A DNA stretch of 64,000 nt from Rhodeus uyekii (taxonomy: Eukaryota; Chordata; Actinopteri; Cypriniformes; Acheilognathidae), in contig JAWRVZ010000109.1 in NCBI GenBank assembly GCA_037043235.1, positions 1,258,001 to 1,322,000 of the forward strand. The letters run 5' to 3'. Position numbers and translations under genes: made by a program. Shown one piece after another: positions 10,640 through 22,735 of this stretch; within the stretch, counting starts at the first letter, position 1, and the number at the start of each line of letters is the position of its first letter. A model generated the notes under the pieces. The model had not been told where the DNA came from, made no database searches, and saw only the letters and a program-made list of their open reading frames with translations.

Positions 10640-11960
10640 TTATGGCTGTGCATTTGCCTTCTGGGAGGATTTTGTATTACTACGTAGTTGTTTCCTAAAT
10701 GTGAAGGTTTACCTATATTAATGAATTAAAATGTCATATTTTGTATATTTATGAACGGTGTTTTGTGAAAAGTACGTTTTAAAAGTAACGAGTTGGGCGG
10801 GGTTTGTTTGTTTGATTGTTTTTAATTGGAAAAAAGCTCAGTTTTTTGGCAAATGTAAAGCACTTTCGCACTAAAATGTAAATGATCCTCAGGCTGAAGG
10901 AAATGCAGTTTGACGAGTGTTCAGTCGAAACAAACAAACCTTTTGCTGTTCTGGTTTTTATTTAACATTTAATTATTGCAGGTTTGTGTATTATTCTTAT
11001 TTTTTCATTTTGAGGAATATTGAATCTGTTTTTATATAAATGCATTTACTCTAGACCTACAGTAATCATCAGGTTCACACACACACCGATTGTTTACTTG
11101 AATTTATTTTAATTTGATTTAGTTTATTTCTTTATTGATCTTGTCTGATTAAGGCATTCATATTTTGTACTACGACATTAGATTTTTTGTTCTTACAAAA
11201 ATAGATTTATTTTTAAAAGTCAGTTTTTGTGTTGAAACTTACACATAAAGCTGTTTAACATTTCGAGCATCATTGGCCAAGTAGGAAACCAAAGTGGGGC
11301 ACGTTGTCACAATGGAAACCAGCTGTTTAATGACACTGATTTTTTCGCGAGGTATGAAATACGATCTATATTTATTACAAACAATAATGATACACAAAAA
11401 CATTAAACATAGTATTAGTATAAACACAATTCTAACTTTCATTTCAAATTTAGCTTTATATGTGACTCTGGCGTGAATCAATTAAAAATCTTGAGATCAA
11501 GATTTCTGTGAAAAATGGGGGAAAAACATCCAAAAACAAAACAGTAGTTTCAGATAGTTATTTATTTTTTTGTATTTGTAATCAAAATTTGAAAAAGCAA
11601 ATCGAGCACGAGTAAAACAAAACACAACGGATGCGTTAACTCATTACAATGCACAGATTTTTCTAATCGGAATTATATGGAAAAAACATCCAAATCAAAA
11701 CTGACATACAATAGTCTTATAATAGGTTACTTCATTAAGACATCAGGATGAGTAGAACTACTAAAATATCAGTAAAAAATAAGGTTTGTTGATTGTATCA
11801 TGTAATTAAATTGCTTATTGCTGGTAAATAATGCTGGTTATATAAAGCATGATATAATTAGATGAATCCTATCTCAAGCACATTTCACTAAAAACTCTCT
11901 CATTCTGCTAATCATTCTTGGACTGAGATGCGTCAGTAACGGTCTGTTTGGCCGGATCCT
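10640..11960. other. Intergenic DNA between nqo1 and matcap1
   Basis: AT-rich, tail-to-head spacing between two minus-strand genes. The right part should hold the nqo1 3' UTR; TTTATT on the plus strand near 11560 could be its polyadenylation signal. No other gene seen. Confidence 0.45.
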
Positions 11961-12269
11961 TCAGCTTTCTTTAGCTTTGGTCTGGTTGTTTGGAGGGAGA
12001 GGTTTTCCTAAATGATGAGCTGTGGTGATGCCGTGAGAGAGAGACGCACACTTCTCTTTGACCTCCGGCCGAAGACGGAATCCTCCTTGAAAACTCAAGT
12101 CAAAGTATTCGGTCGGAGCGAAGGACAGAGGCTTTTCGGCAAACACGCCGTGCAGCCTTTCCCGCCACGCCTCCAACATTTCATTCCTCGCAGCTGGTGG
12201 CGAGTGCGCCGGACACCAGAAGATCTGAGGCGCGAGGACCTGAAACCCGCAGAAGCGCAGAAATCCATT
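11961..12269 (-). CDS. nqo1: nqo1 exon 6 (terminal)
   Basis: 103 codons including the TGA at 11961-11963. It covers LRFCGFQVLAPQ, the FAPTEYFDLSFQGGF strand region and the C-terminal HHLGKPLPPNNQTKAKES, parallel to the human tail. The acceptor is GGCCCACAG. Confidence 0.94.
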   Translation of the reverse strand, partial: NGFLRFCGFQVLAPQIFWCPAHSPPAARNEMLEAWRERLHGVFAEKPLSFAPTEYFDLSFQGGFRLRPEVKEKCASLSHGITTAHHLGKPLPPNNQTKAKES

Positions 12270-12707
12270 CTGTGGGCCAGAAAAACACATTTCAGCTGCT
12301 TATTAATCAGCGTTAAAAAGGCATTTATCAAATATGTCATATCTTATACATCTCCAAGCGATCGGCATGCTACAAAAATGTACATACACTGTATATGTTT
12401 GCTAACAACAAAAGGCATATGTGCAGCAACTAACAGCAGAGATTTACCAGAATACAATAAAAACACCTTCCATTCTCCATACAAACCTTTAATCATATTC
12501 TCCAACATTGCAAACACAATTTCGCTCACAGCGTAAACAGTGATAACATATTCGTGAGGTCACCACGCTGTACTAGATTGCATACTTTGTGTTCTGCCTG
12601 TCTAATGTGCTTTCTCAACAAATTCGGCTTCGTCCCGTCTTTTAATAACCTCAGCTCTTCAATCCGCAGCGGCGCTGAGCAGAGCGCGTGTCAGAACAGA
12701 AACAGGG

Positions 12708-12755
<48 letters not shown>

Positions 12756-15700
12756 TGTGTGGCTGTACTAGATTGCATACTTTCTTTTGTCCTGTCTGTC
12801 TAACAAGTATGCCCGCGTATTATCACCAATAAACGGCTTTAACCAGCCTTGGAATTCAGGGTTTGATTCCCACTACTTCCTGCTCCTCGAGAAGCGCAAG
12901 AACGAGATGTGCTTTCACTTCAGAGAGTCTCCAAAAGTCTCCAATAACTCCAGATAAAGTCATTAGATTTGTCACTAATCGCTTTTTTGAAAATGTGTAC
13001 TAGAGTGGTCTGAAAACTCGCTAAATATATCGACAAAGGTGCTAAGTTGGCAACACTGACCGCGATCCACGTGCAACACGAACTCAGCGCATGAGCAGTG
13101 AACTCTCAGTCACGAGATAACCATGTGAAGTGGCGAATATGTTGCTCTTTTGTGCTCAAGATATTAGATTTCGGCGACGTAAAATAATCGACAACCCACA
13201 AGAAAATAATAAGAGAAATAGGGAGTTTGGTGGTTCCACTTCAAAAACGTCGACATAACAGGATTGGCGAGTTAAACGTGACTCGAGAAAAGTGAACTCC
13301 ACTGTAGTTATATTTAAGTGTAATTCAACTACCCCACACTAGGGGCTCTATGTAGCACTTCTCTTTGTATATAACCAGGAAAAGGGAGCGAGTAAAAGGT
13401 TAGTGAAAAGGAAAGCACATTATATGCCACACATACACCTCATGTTTACAACACTTCACTGGATTTATTTGGATTGTAATTTCTTCTAAGCACTTGGTTC
13501 AACAGACATGACATTCAAAAGACTAATATAAGCTCAGATAAGCTCTTTTCTCATTCTTGTGTGTTTTACTACAACCAGTGAATGACTTTGAGTTTGGGAT
13601 TGTATATATATATATTTTTTAGGTTTGTAAATGCCTAATGTTTTAGTTTAGATTATTCTATATAAACTTTAAAAGTAATGTGTTTTTTGGTAACTGTTTC
13701 AATGAAGTTTTGTTCAAAGTTTCTTTTGTTGGTAATGTAGTCGGTGGGCCCCAATCTTAATTTTTGTAATCCTTCTTGCACAACAGGTGGAAGATTGCTA
13801 CAACACACTCAATAATTTGCCCTGTGTGTAAATAGTTGTTAAATGCTATTTGGATGTTGGAGGATGTTGTAGTACATTATGAAATGGTTTTTAATAATAA
13901 CATATCCAGTGTATATTATTAGAGTCATAAATTGATGCTGCCGTATCGGAATATCCCTAAAGCCCTATGCTAACCACATTAAATGTAAAACTGTCCTTGA
14001 AGATTTTGGGAAGGAAGCCTTGTTTTTGAGTGTAATACGAGCCTCTTCAATGCGATGGGAGAAGAAAGAGTTCGGGACAGTCGCTTTAAAACCACACGCT
14101 ATTTGCCTTCCTTATCAGACAGGTTTATTTTGTAATCAATCAGGCATTGGTGGGCGGATTTAGAGTAAATCGCCTCTGTGAACAAGTGGGTTTTCTGCAC
14201 TTGGTGTAAATAGACACTCCTTAAGTCTCAAGTTCTCTGGGTGTGAATGTCCAAACTGCATTCCATATGGATTTAACACACAATGCCATACTGATCCGGG
14301 GTGATTTCATATTGTTCAGGTTATGGTTGGAAACCCTAATGCCTTCTGACAAATTGACACAAAGATTTGCTTTTGCAGCTTAATTTAAATAAACGGTCTG
14401 TTTGGGAGGGAAGTTTAAAGCGGTGAAACTAGTACAGTAATACCTTGAGATACGAGCATCCTGATGTATGAGTGCTCCGAGATATGAGCAAGTCTTCGAG
14501 CAATTTTTGCTTTGAGATACGAGTAAATATTTGAGATACGAGCAGCTTCCAGACGCTAGAGGTGTTCAGCACTCGCAGCAGCTCAAGCTCCTCATTTATG
14601 GGTAATTGCATATGATCTCCACTAGAGGCAGCTTGGTTTTACAGCGGGGGTTACCGGGGGCAACGAGTGATTCACCAGTATTAAGCTGGGAGCAGCACGA
14701 GTTATGAGTGTTCAATAATAATAAATATGAGCTTCTGAGTCTATCAATACACAACACATTATATTAGCCGCTATTGTATCGTATAATTTTGTGTGTGTGT
14801 GTAAAAAAAAAAACATGTTTAAAACATGTTTTTCCATTGTTATTAGCACTAATTAGGGACTTTTTTTTTTTAGAGGGCCGGAACGGATACATTTTTTCCC
14901 CTGTTGTTTCTTATAAGAAACAATGATTTGAGATACGAGCAACTAGAGTTACGAGCTCGGATTATGCTCGTATCTCAAGGTATTACTGTACATATAACTG
15001 AAAGATCAAACAAAAGTGATTTCTTATGATGTAAACTTCTTTAAAAAAAACTTCTCACCTGTAAAGGCCAAAGGAGAACATTGAGGTCTCCGTGGACGCC
15101 GTCGGCCAGATACATGGACTCCGTTCCCCCAGTGGTGAATGAGAGCATTGCCTTCTTATCCTGTGAGTGATGGATGGCATTTTAACCAAGTCTGATCACC
15201 ATTAGATTCACAAAAATCAGATGCACAAAATCAAGCCCTGTTGTATCTAAAGTCTCAGACCTTAAAAATGCCGTTGTCATACATCTTCTGCATGGTGAAG
15301 GCAAATCCTTGAATTAAGACTCGGTCTATCCAGCCCTTCATGATGGCAGGTATAGTAAACCAGTAGAGAGGGAACTGTAAATGTATTTAAAGTCATATTA
15401 TCTATCTGAGATCAAGGTGAAAAGTATAGTTTGACATCAGCACAGGATAACTATTACCTGAAAGATAACCAGCTCTGCCTGTGTCAACTTCTGCTGTTCT
15501 TCTGCGATGTCATCACTCAATCGCCCGTCCTGCCATGCCGTCATCATCTCATCGTTGTACACAAAGTGCTCTGGGTTCTTCAGCTCTCCTGCAATAGTTA
15601 CAGTAAAATAATGGTTCTTAATACCAGCGTCTGAATAACTTATCCTGATTGGCTGGAATTGAATCTAGTGGAAGCGTTTGGTACTGCGCCCGAAGACAAT

Positions 15701-18463
15701 CTAACAGAAAGCTCTTTTTCTTTTTTCTTTTTTTTTAGATACCCTCAAATTTAGAACATGATTTAGATTTATGGCTAAAATATGTTTTGGAAAATATATA
15801 TTTCAATAAAAAAAATTACAACTATATCTTTGTGCTTTACATTTATTGTTCTTTAAAAAAAAAGAAGTTTTATTTAAAAAAATGTCAGGTTCACTTTTTT
15901 TTCTCTTTTTTTGTTAAACCTTTTACACTTTAAGAAAAGTGAAAAGTGTTTAAAAGTGTCGTCTTTAGAAAGAGACCAAAGAATTCAAGATTTATGACCA
16001 TAAATTTAGTTAACTACTGCATAAATATAATTTAATTCCATAAAATCCCCTAAAAATTCAAAATATTAAACAAAAAAATATAGATAAAAACAGTAGGGTT
16101 AGTGCACTGATTTTAACATGCACACACAGAAAGAAAGAGAGAGAGACTTCTGCTTCACAGAAACATCAGGAGCACAGAAACGTGTTTTCAACACTAATCA
16201 AAGGCCTTTATTAATAAAATACCTTTAGTATATTAATATTACTCAGCAATGAGGTTGTAACAGCTCTGTTTTTGAAGTAATTAAACTCACAGCTTCACTG
16301 TTAGCAGAGATAAACGCTGACAGAGGTCAAGTACACACTCGTCTCTCTCTTAAATCATCTGATTCGTGTCGGGCGGTTCTCTGCCTCCACGTCATACATT
16401 AAAATGGTTTAATGCACCGTTAGACATGGATCATTCCATTCGTGTTCACTAATAATTGCAACTGCAATGCCTCTTTTTGAAGAACCTGTAACATAGTTGT
16501 AGCACTTTAATGTAAATGTACACAAAGCAGATATTTGAGGAAATTCCTACCCTTAATATCATCCGCAGTCGCTGAGGCTTTGAAGTTCATCGCGTAGAGA
16601 TCCGACACCAGGACTTTATAACCTTGCTTCGTCAGAGCCTGAACGGCGACATCCCGCGCAGCGGCGTTGAACGAGGCGGGACTCTGGTGCGCGTAAACAA
16701 TCAGGGCCGTCTTCTGCGCTGCTTGCATCACATTCACAGGGGGAGAACGAGAGAAAGACGTCATTGGTGTTTGTTTTGACATCATTTACCCACAGTATGG
16801 CAATAGAGCTTTATACAATAGCTCTTCCACCTTCCCTTCCACTTCGGGTTTTCGCTGACCGGCCAGATTACAGAACAACAGGAGGAGTGGCTTTGATTTT
16901 ATTCTCCTCTAAACCACGAGAAACACACACAAATGTGCCACCGCACTTTCCAAAACATGCACTTTTCAAGAAGCACGTGGAAATTTGTCTGATTCTTGTT
17001 AAAAGTAGATTCTGCACTAATTTGATCTAATATTTGACGTTTTTTTAAATGTTGTAGATTTAAGTTGCAAATTAGAATCTCTAAAATTACTGAATATATT
17101 TTGAGATGAAGGTCTCAGGCACACCTAACTTGATCAAGAAACACCTACTTATGTGTGAATAATGGCACAATAATTAACATGATAAATTATATTGTTATGT
17201 TATGTAACATGATAAATAACTCCTGACATGGTATGATTAGATTCAGATTTTAAATATCATGTTTTACATTGGGTGTCCACCTTAAAGATCATTTAAAATG
17301 ACATTAATTACATAATAAAATATAATTTATTGTTGCTACTGTAAATCTATATTAAATTATTATGGGTAAACTAATGATCTCTTTCAATGCTTTCAGAAAC
17401 TTCACTTTATTTTGCTTCTAATATTAACGTTTTTTTAATGGCAGTATATTTATTGAACAAAAATTAATTTATCGAAATAAATAGAGAATGGTACAAATGT
17501 TGCTAAAGTTATTATTTAGAGGAAGTATTAACTTGAACATTATTTAAAACATGTTTTATTTTAGCTAAAGTATTTGTCTTTTGTGTCTGGAGTAAAAGGC
17601 TCCTCACCTTATAATAGGCTCCTCATATTTATACGATTTTTAAATGAAATAAGCCACTTTTGATTCATTTTCACATTAAATCTGTTGCTCCATATTTGTT
17701 CAATACAAACAAACATTTTTTCTAAAGTCATGGGAGAAGTGAAAAGCAAAAATATTCTGACATGCATAGGTTTCACATGCTATTTTTAAATAGATTTTAA
17801 GGTAATATGGTATTTAGCTTGGTTCACAATATAGACACTAGTGTTTCACTGCAAACACAGCCAAAGAATGTAGAAAACTTGGCAAGCGGAGGGTTTTCTT
17901 TGATTCTTTTTTTTTTTCAATTACTTGGGATTTTCTTTGTAGTTGAGATTATCACTGACCTAGTTACTGAGTCTGCTGAAAATTAGGTGTGACTTTCCTT
18001 CTTTTGTGAAACACAAAAGGCAAAATTGAAAGTACAATGAACGCATTACGTTGTGATTGTAGAAGCACGAGGACAAAGGAATAAAATAAAATAAAATAAG
18101 AACTGGATACTCACTGACGTAAACCTATGCTATGAGTGCATTAACAGACAAAGACTGAAGGAAAACACAGGGTATAAATACACCGGGATGAATCGCATGA
18201 TTGATGACGAGACGGGTGATTACAGTTGCAACAGGAGACCAGATGTGGAATGAGGAACACAAGGAAGTCAATGGTCACCAAAACGATTAGGTTTTCAACA
18301 TTCATCAAAAAGTCAGCTTTTGTGTGGAAGAAAAACATTGCAAAAATGACTTTTGTTGTTGTTGCAATAACAGATGAATATGGCTGATACAACAATGAAT
18401 TATTTAGTTAGTTAGTTGATCTAAAATAAAAAGCACATTTAAGAGAACACATTTCTCACCCAT
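11961..18463 (-). CDS. nqo1: NAD(P)H quinone dehydrogenase 1 (NQO1), six exons
   Basis: Cytosolic FAD flavoprotein that reduces quinones by two electrons using NAD(P)H. Exons in transcript order are 18463-18460, 16718-16551, 15588-15458, 15374-15261, 15160-15059 and 12269-11961. All phases agree and give 275 aa (human 274). The N-terminal ALIVYAHQSPASFN is the flavodoxin-like FAD phosphate loop region. TTGGTESMYLADGVHGDL carries the flavin-contacting glycines and the Tyr/His pair equivalent to human Tyr155/His161. The long C-terminal tail (about 45 residues) argues against NQO2. The equivalents of human Tyr126 and Tyr128 appear as Phe and Met. An upstream in-frame ATG (18473-18475) would add MQRE, but its Kozak context is weaker than that of the ATG used here. 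A tandem NAGNAG acceptor precedes exon 2. Confidence 0.93.
12568..12784. repeat. (GT)n microsatellite between two direct repeats
   Basis: An uninterrupted GT run of about 40 bp (12711-12751) is flanked by two copies of a 22-bp direct repeat (12568-12589 and 12763-12784, beginning GCTGTACTAGATTGCATA). Each copy is followed by similar CTGTCTAAC-type sequence, so the segment looks like a local tandem duplication. It lies in nqo1 intron 5. Confidence 0.75.
12850..14434. other. nqo1 intron 5, no element recognised
   Basis: AT-rich intron with no ORF of family resemblance and no clear repeat ends. Confidence 0.4.
14435..14988. mobile_element. Mariner-type MITE (copy 1)
   Basis: The termini CAGTAATACCTTGAGATACG and their inverted counterpart CGTATCTCAAGGTATTACTG are flanked by TA on both sides (14433-14434 and 14989-14990), the Tc1/mariner signature. 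Internal GAGATACGAG words are repeated near both ends. 554 bp, no transposase. It lies about 70 bp downstream of the nqo1 exon 5 donor. Confidence 0.88.
15059..15160 (-). CDS. nqo1: nqo1 exon 5
   Basis: 34 codons, phase 0 to 0, coding for DKKAMLSFTTGGTESMYLAD and VHGDLNVLLWPLQ. It holds the flavin-binding TTGG and the active-site Tyr and His. Donor GTGAGA, acceptor CTCACAG. Confidence 0.95.
15261..15374 (-). CDS. nqo1: nqo1 exon 4
   Basis: 38 codons, phase 0 to 0: FPLYWFTIPAIMKGWIDRVL, then IQGFAFTMQKMYDNGIFK. The Trp-Phe pair of the human active site is kept. The stretch that is FAYTYAAMYDKG in human reads FAFTMQKMYDNG here. Confidence 0.95.
15458..15588 (-). CDS. nqo1: nqo1 exon 3
   Basis: 131 bp: two bases completing a glycine, then 43 codons (ELKNPEHFVYNDEMMTAWQD, then GRLSDDIAEEQQKLTQAEL and VIFQ). 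The acceptor is TATTGCAG and the donor GTAATA. Confidence 0.95.
16551..16718 (-). CDS. nqo1: nqo1 exon 2
   Basis: 168 bp coding for QKTALIVYAHQSPASFNAAA through VSDLYAMNFKASATADDIK and one base of the next glycine. The acceptor chosen is the CAG at 16719-16721. The AAG three bases upstream would add one alanine in frame. Confidence 0.93.
16722..18459. other. nqo1 intron 1
   Basis: 1.7 kb of AT-rich intron. No repeat ends or conserved coding segment seen. Confidence 0.45.
18460..18463 (-). CDS. nqo1: nqo1 exon 1 coding part
   Basis: Only ATGG is coding before the donor (GTGAGA), a layout that matches human NQO1, where the first exon carries little more than the initiator. The ATG has a good context (GAA before, G after). 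Confidence 0.8.
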
Positions 18464-18475
18464 TTCTCGTTGCAT

Positions 18476-18541
18476 GTAATCTCCAACTCTGCAGCAGGAC
18501 GAAGAGAGAAGAGTCTGGCTTTCGATTGAGCTGCTCTTATA
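18476..18541 (-). promoter_or_regulatory. nqo1: nqo1 core promoter and 5' UTR
   Basis: A TATAAG box lies at 18536-18541 on the minus strand, about 70 bp upstream of the ATG. That would place the transcription start near 18505-18512. I looked for an antioxidant response element and found no convincing match nearby. Confidence 0.6.
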
Positions 18542-18559
18542 TCCCTTCCAACGCTCGCG

Positions 18560-19467
18560 TGCGAAGCAGCCTCTGGGTCCGTCTCAGGTTTCTCTGTTAT
18601 TGTATAACCTGTAAGTGGGCGGATTGACTGATTGATCAAATGAACAGACATCTTGACGACAATCTAGTTAGACGAGTGTGTTGATGGCATGCAGAAGTGG
18701 TTCAGGGTGTCATGCACCTGTTTTATATTGTACTTTATTCCTACTTGCTGTTCTGTGTTAAATATGACATGAATAAATAAAAAAACACTACTTTATAGAA
18801 TGTATACTTATTTGGATGAGTGATAGCGATGTAAAAACAAGTGATCATATCATTTTTACAGTGTATAGATAATGCTTTTGTACAGGTTTTTGGCCTACAA
18901 TCGGCATGCAATAGAATTTTTTTTTTTTTAAATTTAAGTCTGGTACTCAAAAAAACAATGGGTTTTCAGCTCAATTTTCACATCCAGGCACTCGCGTAAA
19001 TGTGATCTTTTTATACTTATAGGTATTCATGCAATGTTTAAGTCCACATGGCTTACAATTCTGAGGATATTTCTGCTTTTAGTGGCTTTGCATTTTAATT
19101 TTGGAGATACTGATATTTAAATTGCTGATATTTAATGAGTTTCAGCTGAGGAAGTGCATTAAGTGAAAATAAGATTTAGATGTAATATTAAAAACACCCA
19201 ATTTGTTTGTCAAGGAGCTTGGTGTCCTTTGAGTGCAAAGCAGCTGAGATCAGGTAAAGGCTCTACTCACATTGACTCGTTTGAACTGTAATTAATCGTC
19301 AAGTGAAACACATCTGAGAGCAGCTTTACTGAGTCAGAGTTCGTCACGTGACAGAAGCGATATTCTGTTGTCATGATGACTATGCTGAATGCAGCTACCT
19401 TAAGCACCATTTGTGCATGGCGCTGCTCCCACAAAGCTCTGTTAAAGCTGAATTAAGAAATTCAGCA
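18560..19467. other. nqo1: nqo1 upstream region
   Basis: Intergenic sequence upstream of nqo1. At about 19329-19351 there is an AP-1-like CTGAGTCAG followed by a palindromic E-box GTCACGTGAC. Both are common words, and any link to nqo1 regulation is inference. Confidence 0.3.
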
Positions 19468-20939
19468 TTTCTCAGCCACATGTAAGTGGATTAATAAAGC
19501 GTGTAATCACAAAATATTGGCACATTTACTGTATCAATAATTAATTGACCGTTTTTTGTTTTTTTTTGGTACGGGGCAATGCACACTGAGCCTATTGCTC
19601 CTTCAGCCCATTTCATGGCGCTGTTTCTCCACTTTCACAGAGAGTGTGTTAAAGTGGACATGAGCCAATTATAGTAGAGCTGCTACTCTAACAATACCCC
19701 AATTTTAAGCATTTTTTACTGTACCATGTAATTTTTATGAAGCGTTGAACTTGACACCTAATTAAACCCAATTGCCTTTTCTGCTCATTTCACAGCTGTG
19801 TTTCTCAGTCGCCACAGAGAGTTTGTTAAAGTGGACATAGGCCAATTATAGTAGAGCTACTTCTCTAATGAAATTCAACTTTTAAGCAGTTTTTACAGTA
19901 GAGTTGTTTTTTTACAAAGCATTGAACTTTGCACATTACACAATTACCACATTACCCTTCATCCCATTTCATGCCGCCACAGAGGGCGTGTTAAAGTGGA
20001 AACAAGGGCATTACAGTAGTAGAACTACTCCTTTAACGATTTCAAAGTTGTCTCCATTGTTACTGTATAATTTATCTTTTATGATCCGTAGAGACTAATA
20101 AAATGCCATGAGCTTTCCTGTGTCTCAAACAGTAGAGAGTGGCACTTGCAACGCCAAGGTTTGATTCCCTGATTGAACTGATTAGAATGTCAATGTGTTT
20201 CTTGAATGCAATGCAAGCCGCTTTGGATAAAAGCAGAGATGTAAATGTTTTTGATACTGTTTGGGACACATTCTCCCAGTTCAATTATAGATTAAAAACA
20301 TCTCTTTAGCCAAGCTTTCACCCAATGCACCTCAATCATTATACTCTAGTTATATCAGATTAAACTTGCATGCTTCTCTTTGTTTGATATGTTCTGAACA
20401 ACAGCAGCTTTAATGTGTTCATGTCCGATCCAACAACCCTGTGACGGTCGAGAAACAGTCCCATGATTTGGGCTGAAGAGCCATTGTGTATTGTGTAATA
20501 TTCCGAGTTCAAAGCTTCATAAACAAATAACTCTACAGTAAAAACTGCTTAATTTAGGTTTCATTAGAGGTTAGTATCTCTACTGTAATGAGCACATGTC
20601 CAATTTAACGCACACTTTGTAGAGGCTGAGAAACAGAGCTGCGATAAGGACAGAAAATGCAAAAAGGTGGCTCAATGTGCATCATGTGCCAAGTTCATTG
20701 GTTCATAAAAAAGGAACCCTGGTGTAAAAACTTCTTAAATTTTGGTTTTCACTATAAAGTGCTCATGTCCACTTTAATACACGCTCTGCAGAGGCTGGGA
20801 AATAGAACTGGGCTGCAACCACGTATAAAGCAGTCAATTAAAAAAATTGGTACAGTAAAATGTACAGATATTTCATTTTACACTAGATCATGCACACTTT
20901 ATTAATCCACTTCACACAACCTTACATATGGCTGAGAAA
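19468..20939. mobile_element. Large foldback element with tandem-repeat arms
   Basis: The ends TTTCTCAGCCACATGTAAG and CTTACATATGGCTGAGAAA are inverted copies. The left arm holds three roughly 185-bp tandem units containing GTTAAAGTGGACAT; the right arm holds the same units inverted (ATGTCCACTTTAA, AAACTGCTTAA). A SINE (20112-20247) sits near the centre. No coding capacity and no clear target duplication were found. Confidence 0.75.
20112..20247 (+). mobile_element. tRNA-derived SINE, copy 2 (internally deleted)
   Basis: Same family as 7976-8127, with small deletions around the B box. Body and tail (GATTAGAATGTCAATGTG, TTTGGATAAAAGC) are intact. It is inserted in the foldback element. Confidence 0.75.
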
Positions 20940-22735
20940 GAGAAGCTGGTTAGATAATAATGATAATGAGCTGCAACAGCAATGCAAATAATTTTTTAAA
21001 TAAAAATAAACAATAAAAATCTGTATCTTTCTCTTGTTTTATCTGTAAAATATCTAAAAATCATTGAAACAAGATGCATTTACTTGAAATGAAATTAAAC
21101 ACTTTGCATGATAGTACTAGACTTTTATAGGGTGAATAGAGGGCAAAATAGGAAAGATAATAATAATAATAAAAAATATATATATATATAATGAAAATGT
21201 CTCCCTTGTTCGAGAGAGAGAGAGAGATGCATGCATGCATGTTTGTTTGTTTGTTTGTATATTCAGATAATTACTCAAAAATACTAATAAATAAAATAGC
21301 GTTCTGGATTCTGAAAGAAAAACAGTTGATTGACACATAAGTTGACTCTGATTTATCGTTACGTGTCGTGAAAACGAGTTGTGTGGCGGTTTTCTGTTCA
21401 CGAAAACGCACTGCTGTTTATGCTATTCGCATGAAATAGCTCAAACTCTCCATTAATGAACAGAGAAGACGTTTGACAGTTATATGTATTATTTTTGAAG
21501 TTTGGACTGCGAGCATGCGCAAACCATGTTGTTTACCTCAGCCATAAAGTCACAGCTTTCACTAACTCCCGACAATAAAAAAGAAAAGTGCATACGAAAA
21601 ACATTATTACAAACAGGTAAAATATAGTAAGAATGCACAAATATCGATACATGCACGCTTTTCCACGCATACTTAAACATCCCGAATAATTATACAACTA
21701 CTGTATTAGAGTAAAATCAAGGATTGAACACTTACTGTTAAAATGCAACGGTTTCCCCTCGACTCTGTAACTGCGTGCGCGAGAAACACATGCAACTATT
21801 ACCTGAAGCAATGATGTAACCTTTGGATTGTACGCCTCTGTTCCTGCACAGAGGGACTTCAGCAGCACACGGAGGGGTCCTTTAAATCCGAAACTGTGAC
21901 TGAAGATAAATAAATGTTTGTGCCCCTTAAAACCCCACCTCTGATAGAAACCTCACATGACCAGAACTGCTGCTTCTCAGGAGATGTAAAAAAAAGAAAA
22001 AAAAGAAGACATTGTTCTTGAGAGAGAGAGATGCATGCATGTAGGCATGTTTTTATATCTCTTTTTTATTTTATTTTTTATTATTATTATTTTTTTTAAA
22101 GGAAACACTGTGTTAGTGGCTTTATATATGATCAAACACTTGCATGTGTCATTATGGAGTTTTTGCCAGTGAAAGTTGTTTTCCAGTAGTGCATTGCATG
22201 ATATCAGTCACATGCAACAATGTGAACAGCTATACAAAAAAAAAGAAGAAAAAAAAGATTTGAGCAATAAATCAGAATTGAGTGTGAAAGTACCATAAGA
22301 TGCACAATAGCTCAGAAATGTAATGCTATTTTTCTGTTTGCACTTGCTATGTGATCGGATAAGCACACAGAATGATTTCTTCGTTTGTGAGTTTCCTCTG
22401 GTGATGTATTGCTACAAAAATAAAAACTGCCTGTATGTGTGTTTTTGCATGTGATGCATGGCCCATTCAAGAGTTTCTACTAGCCTAGGCTTTTCTTTCA
22501 TGTTGTGTTTTGTATATCAAGTTTGTGAGGAATAACTGACAGCAGGCTGTTGAATGATTAAAAAAATAATGCTCACCCAATTTTTGTTTCTTCAATTGTT
22601 CCGATTATACTCCAGTTACCACACCCCAAAGGCATTGCTCAGATGTGGTATTTCAAGACATTTGTCAGGATTTTGTGCTTAAAACACTCTTGTGCACAAC
22701 TAATTTCTCACACATCTAATAATTTACTTTACATT
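20940..22735. other. Intergenic DNA with several microsatellites
   Basis: Simple repeats cluster at about 21155-21260 (AAT, TA, GA, ATGC and TTTG runs), and a similar GA-ATGC combination recurs at about 22020-22045. A possible donor-ended exon on the minus strand at about 21805-21900 could be an alternative upstream exon, but nothing confirms it. No gene recognised. Confidence 0.4.

Noticed and set aside
19329..19351. Antioxidant response element for nqo1
   Set aside because: CTGAGTCAG is an AP-1-like site, but neither strand has the GC required at the end of an ARE (TGACnnnGC). It also lies about 800 bp upstream.
21805..21900. Alternative upstream exon of nqo1 on the minus strand (ends CTTCAG/GTAATA)
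   Set aside because: A single plausible donor is weak evidence. There is no coding content, and the TATA-proximal exon at 18460 already explains the gene.
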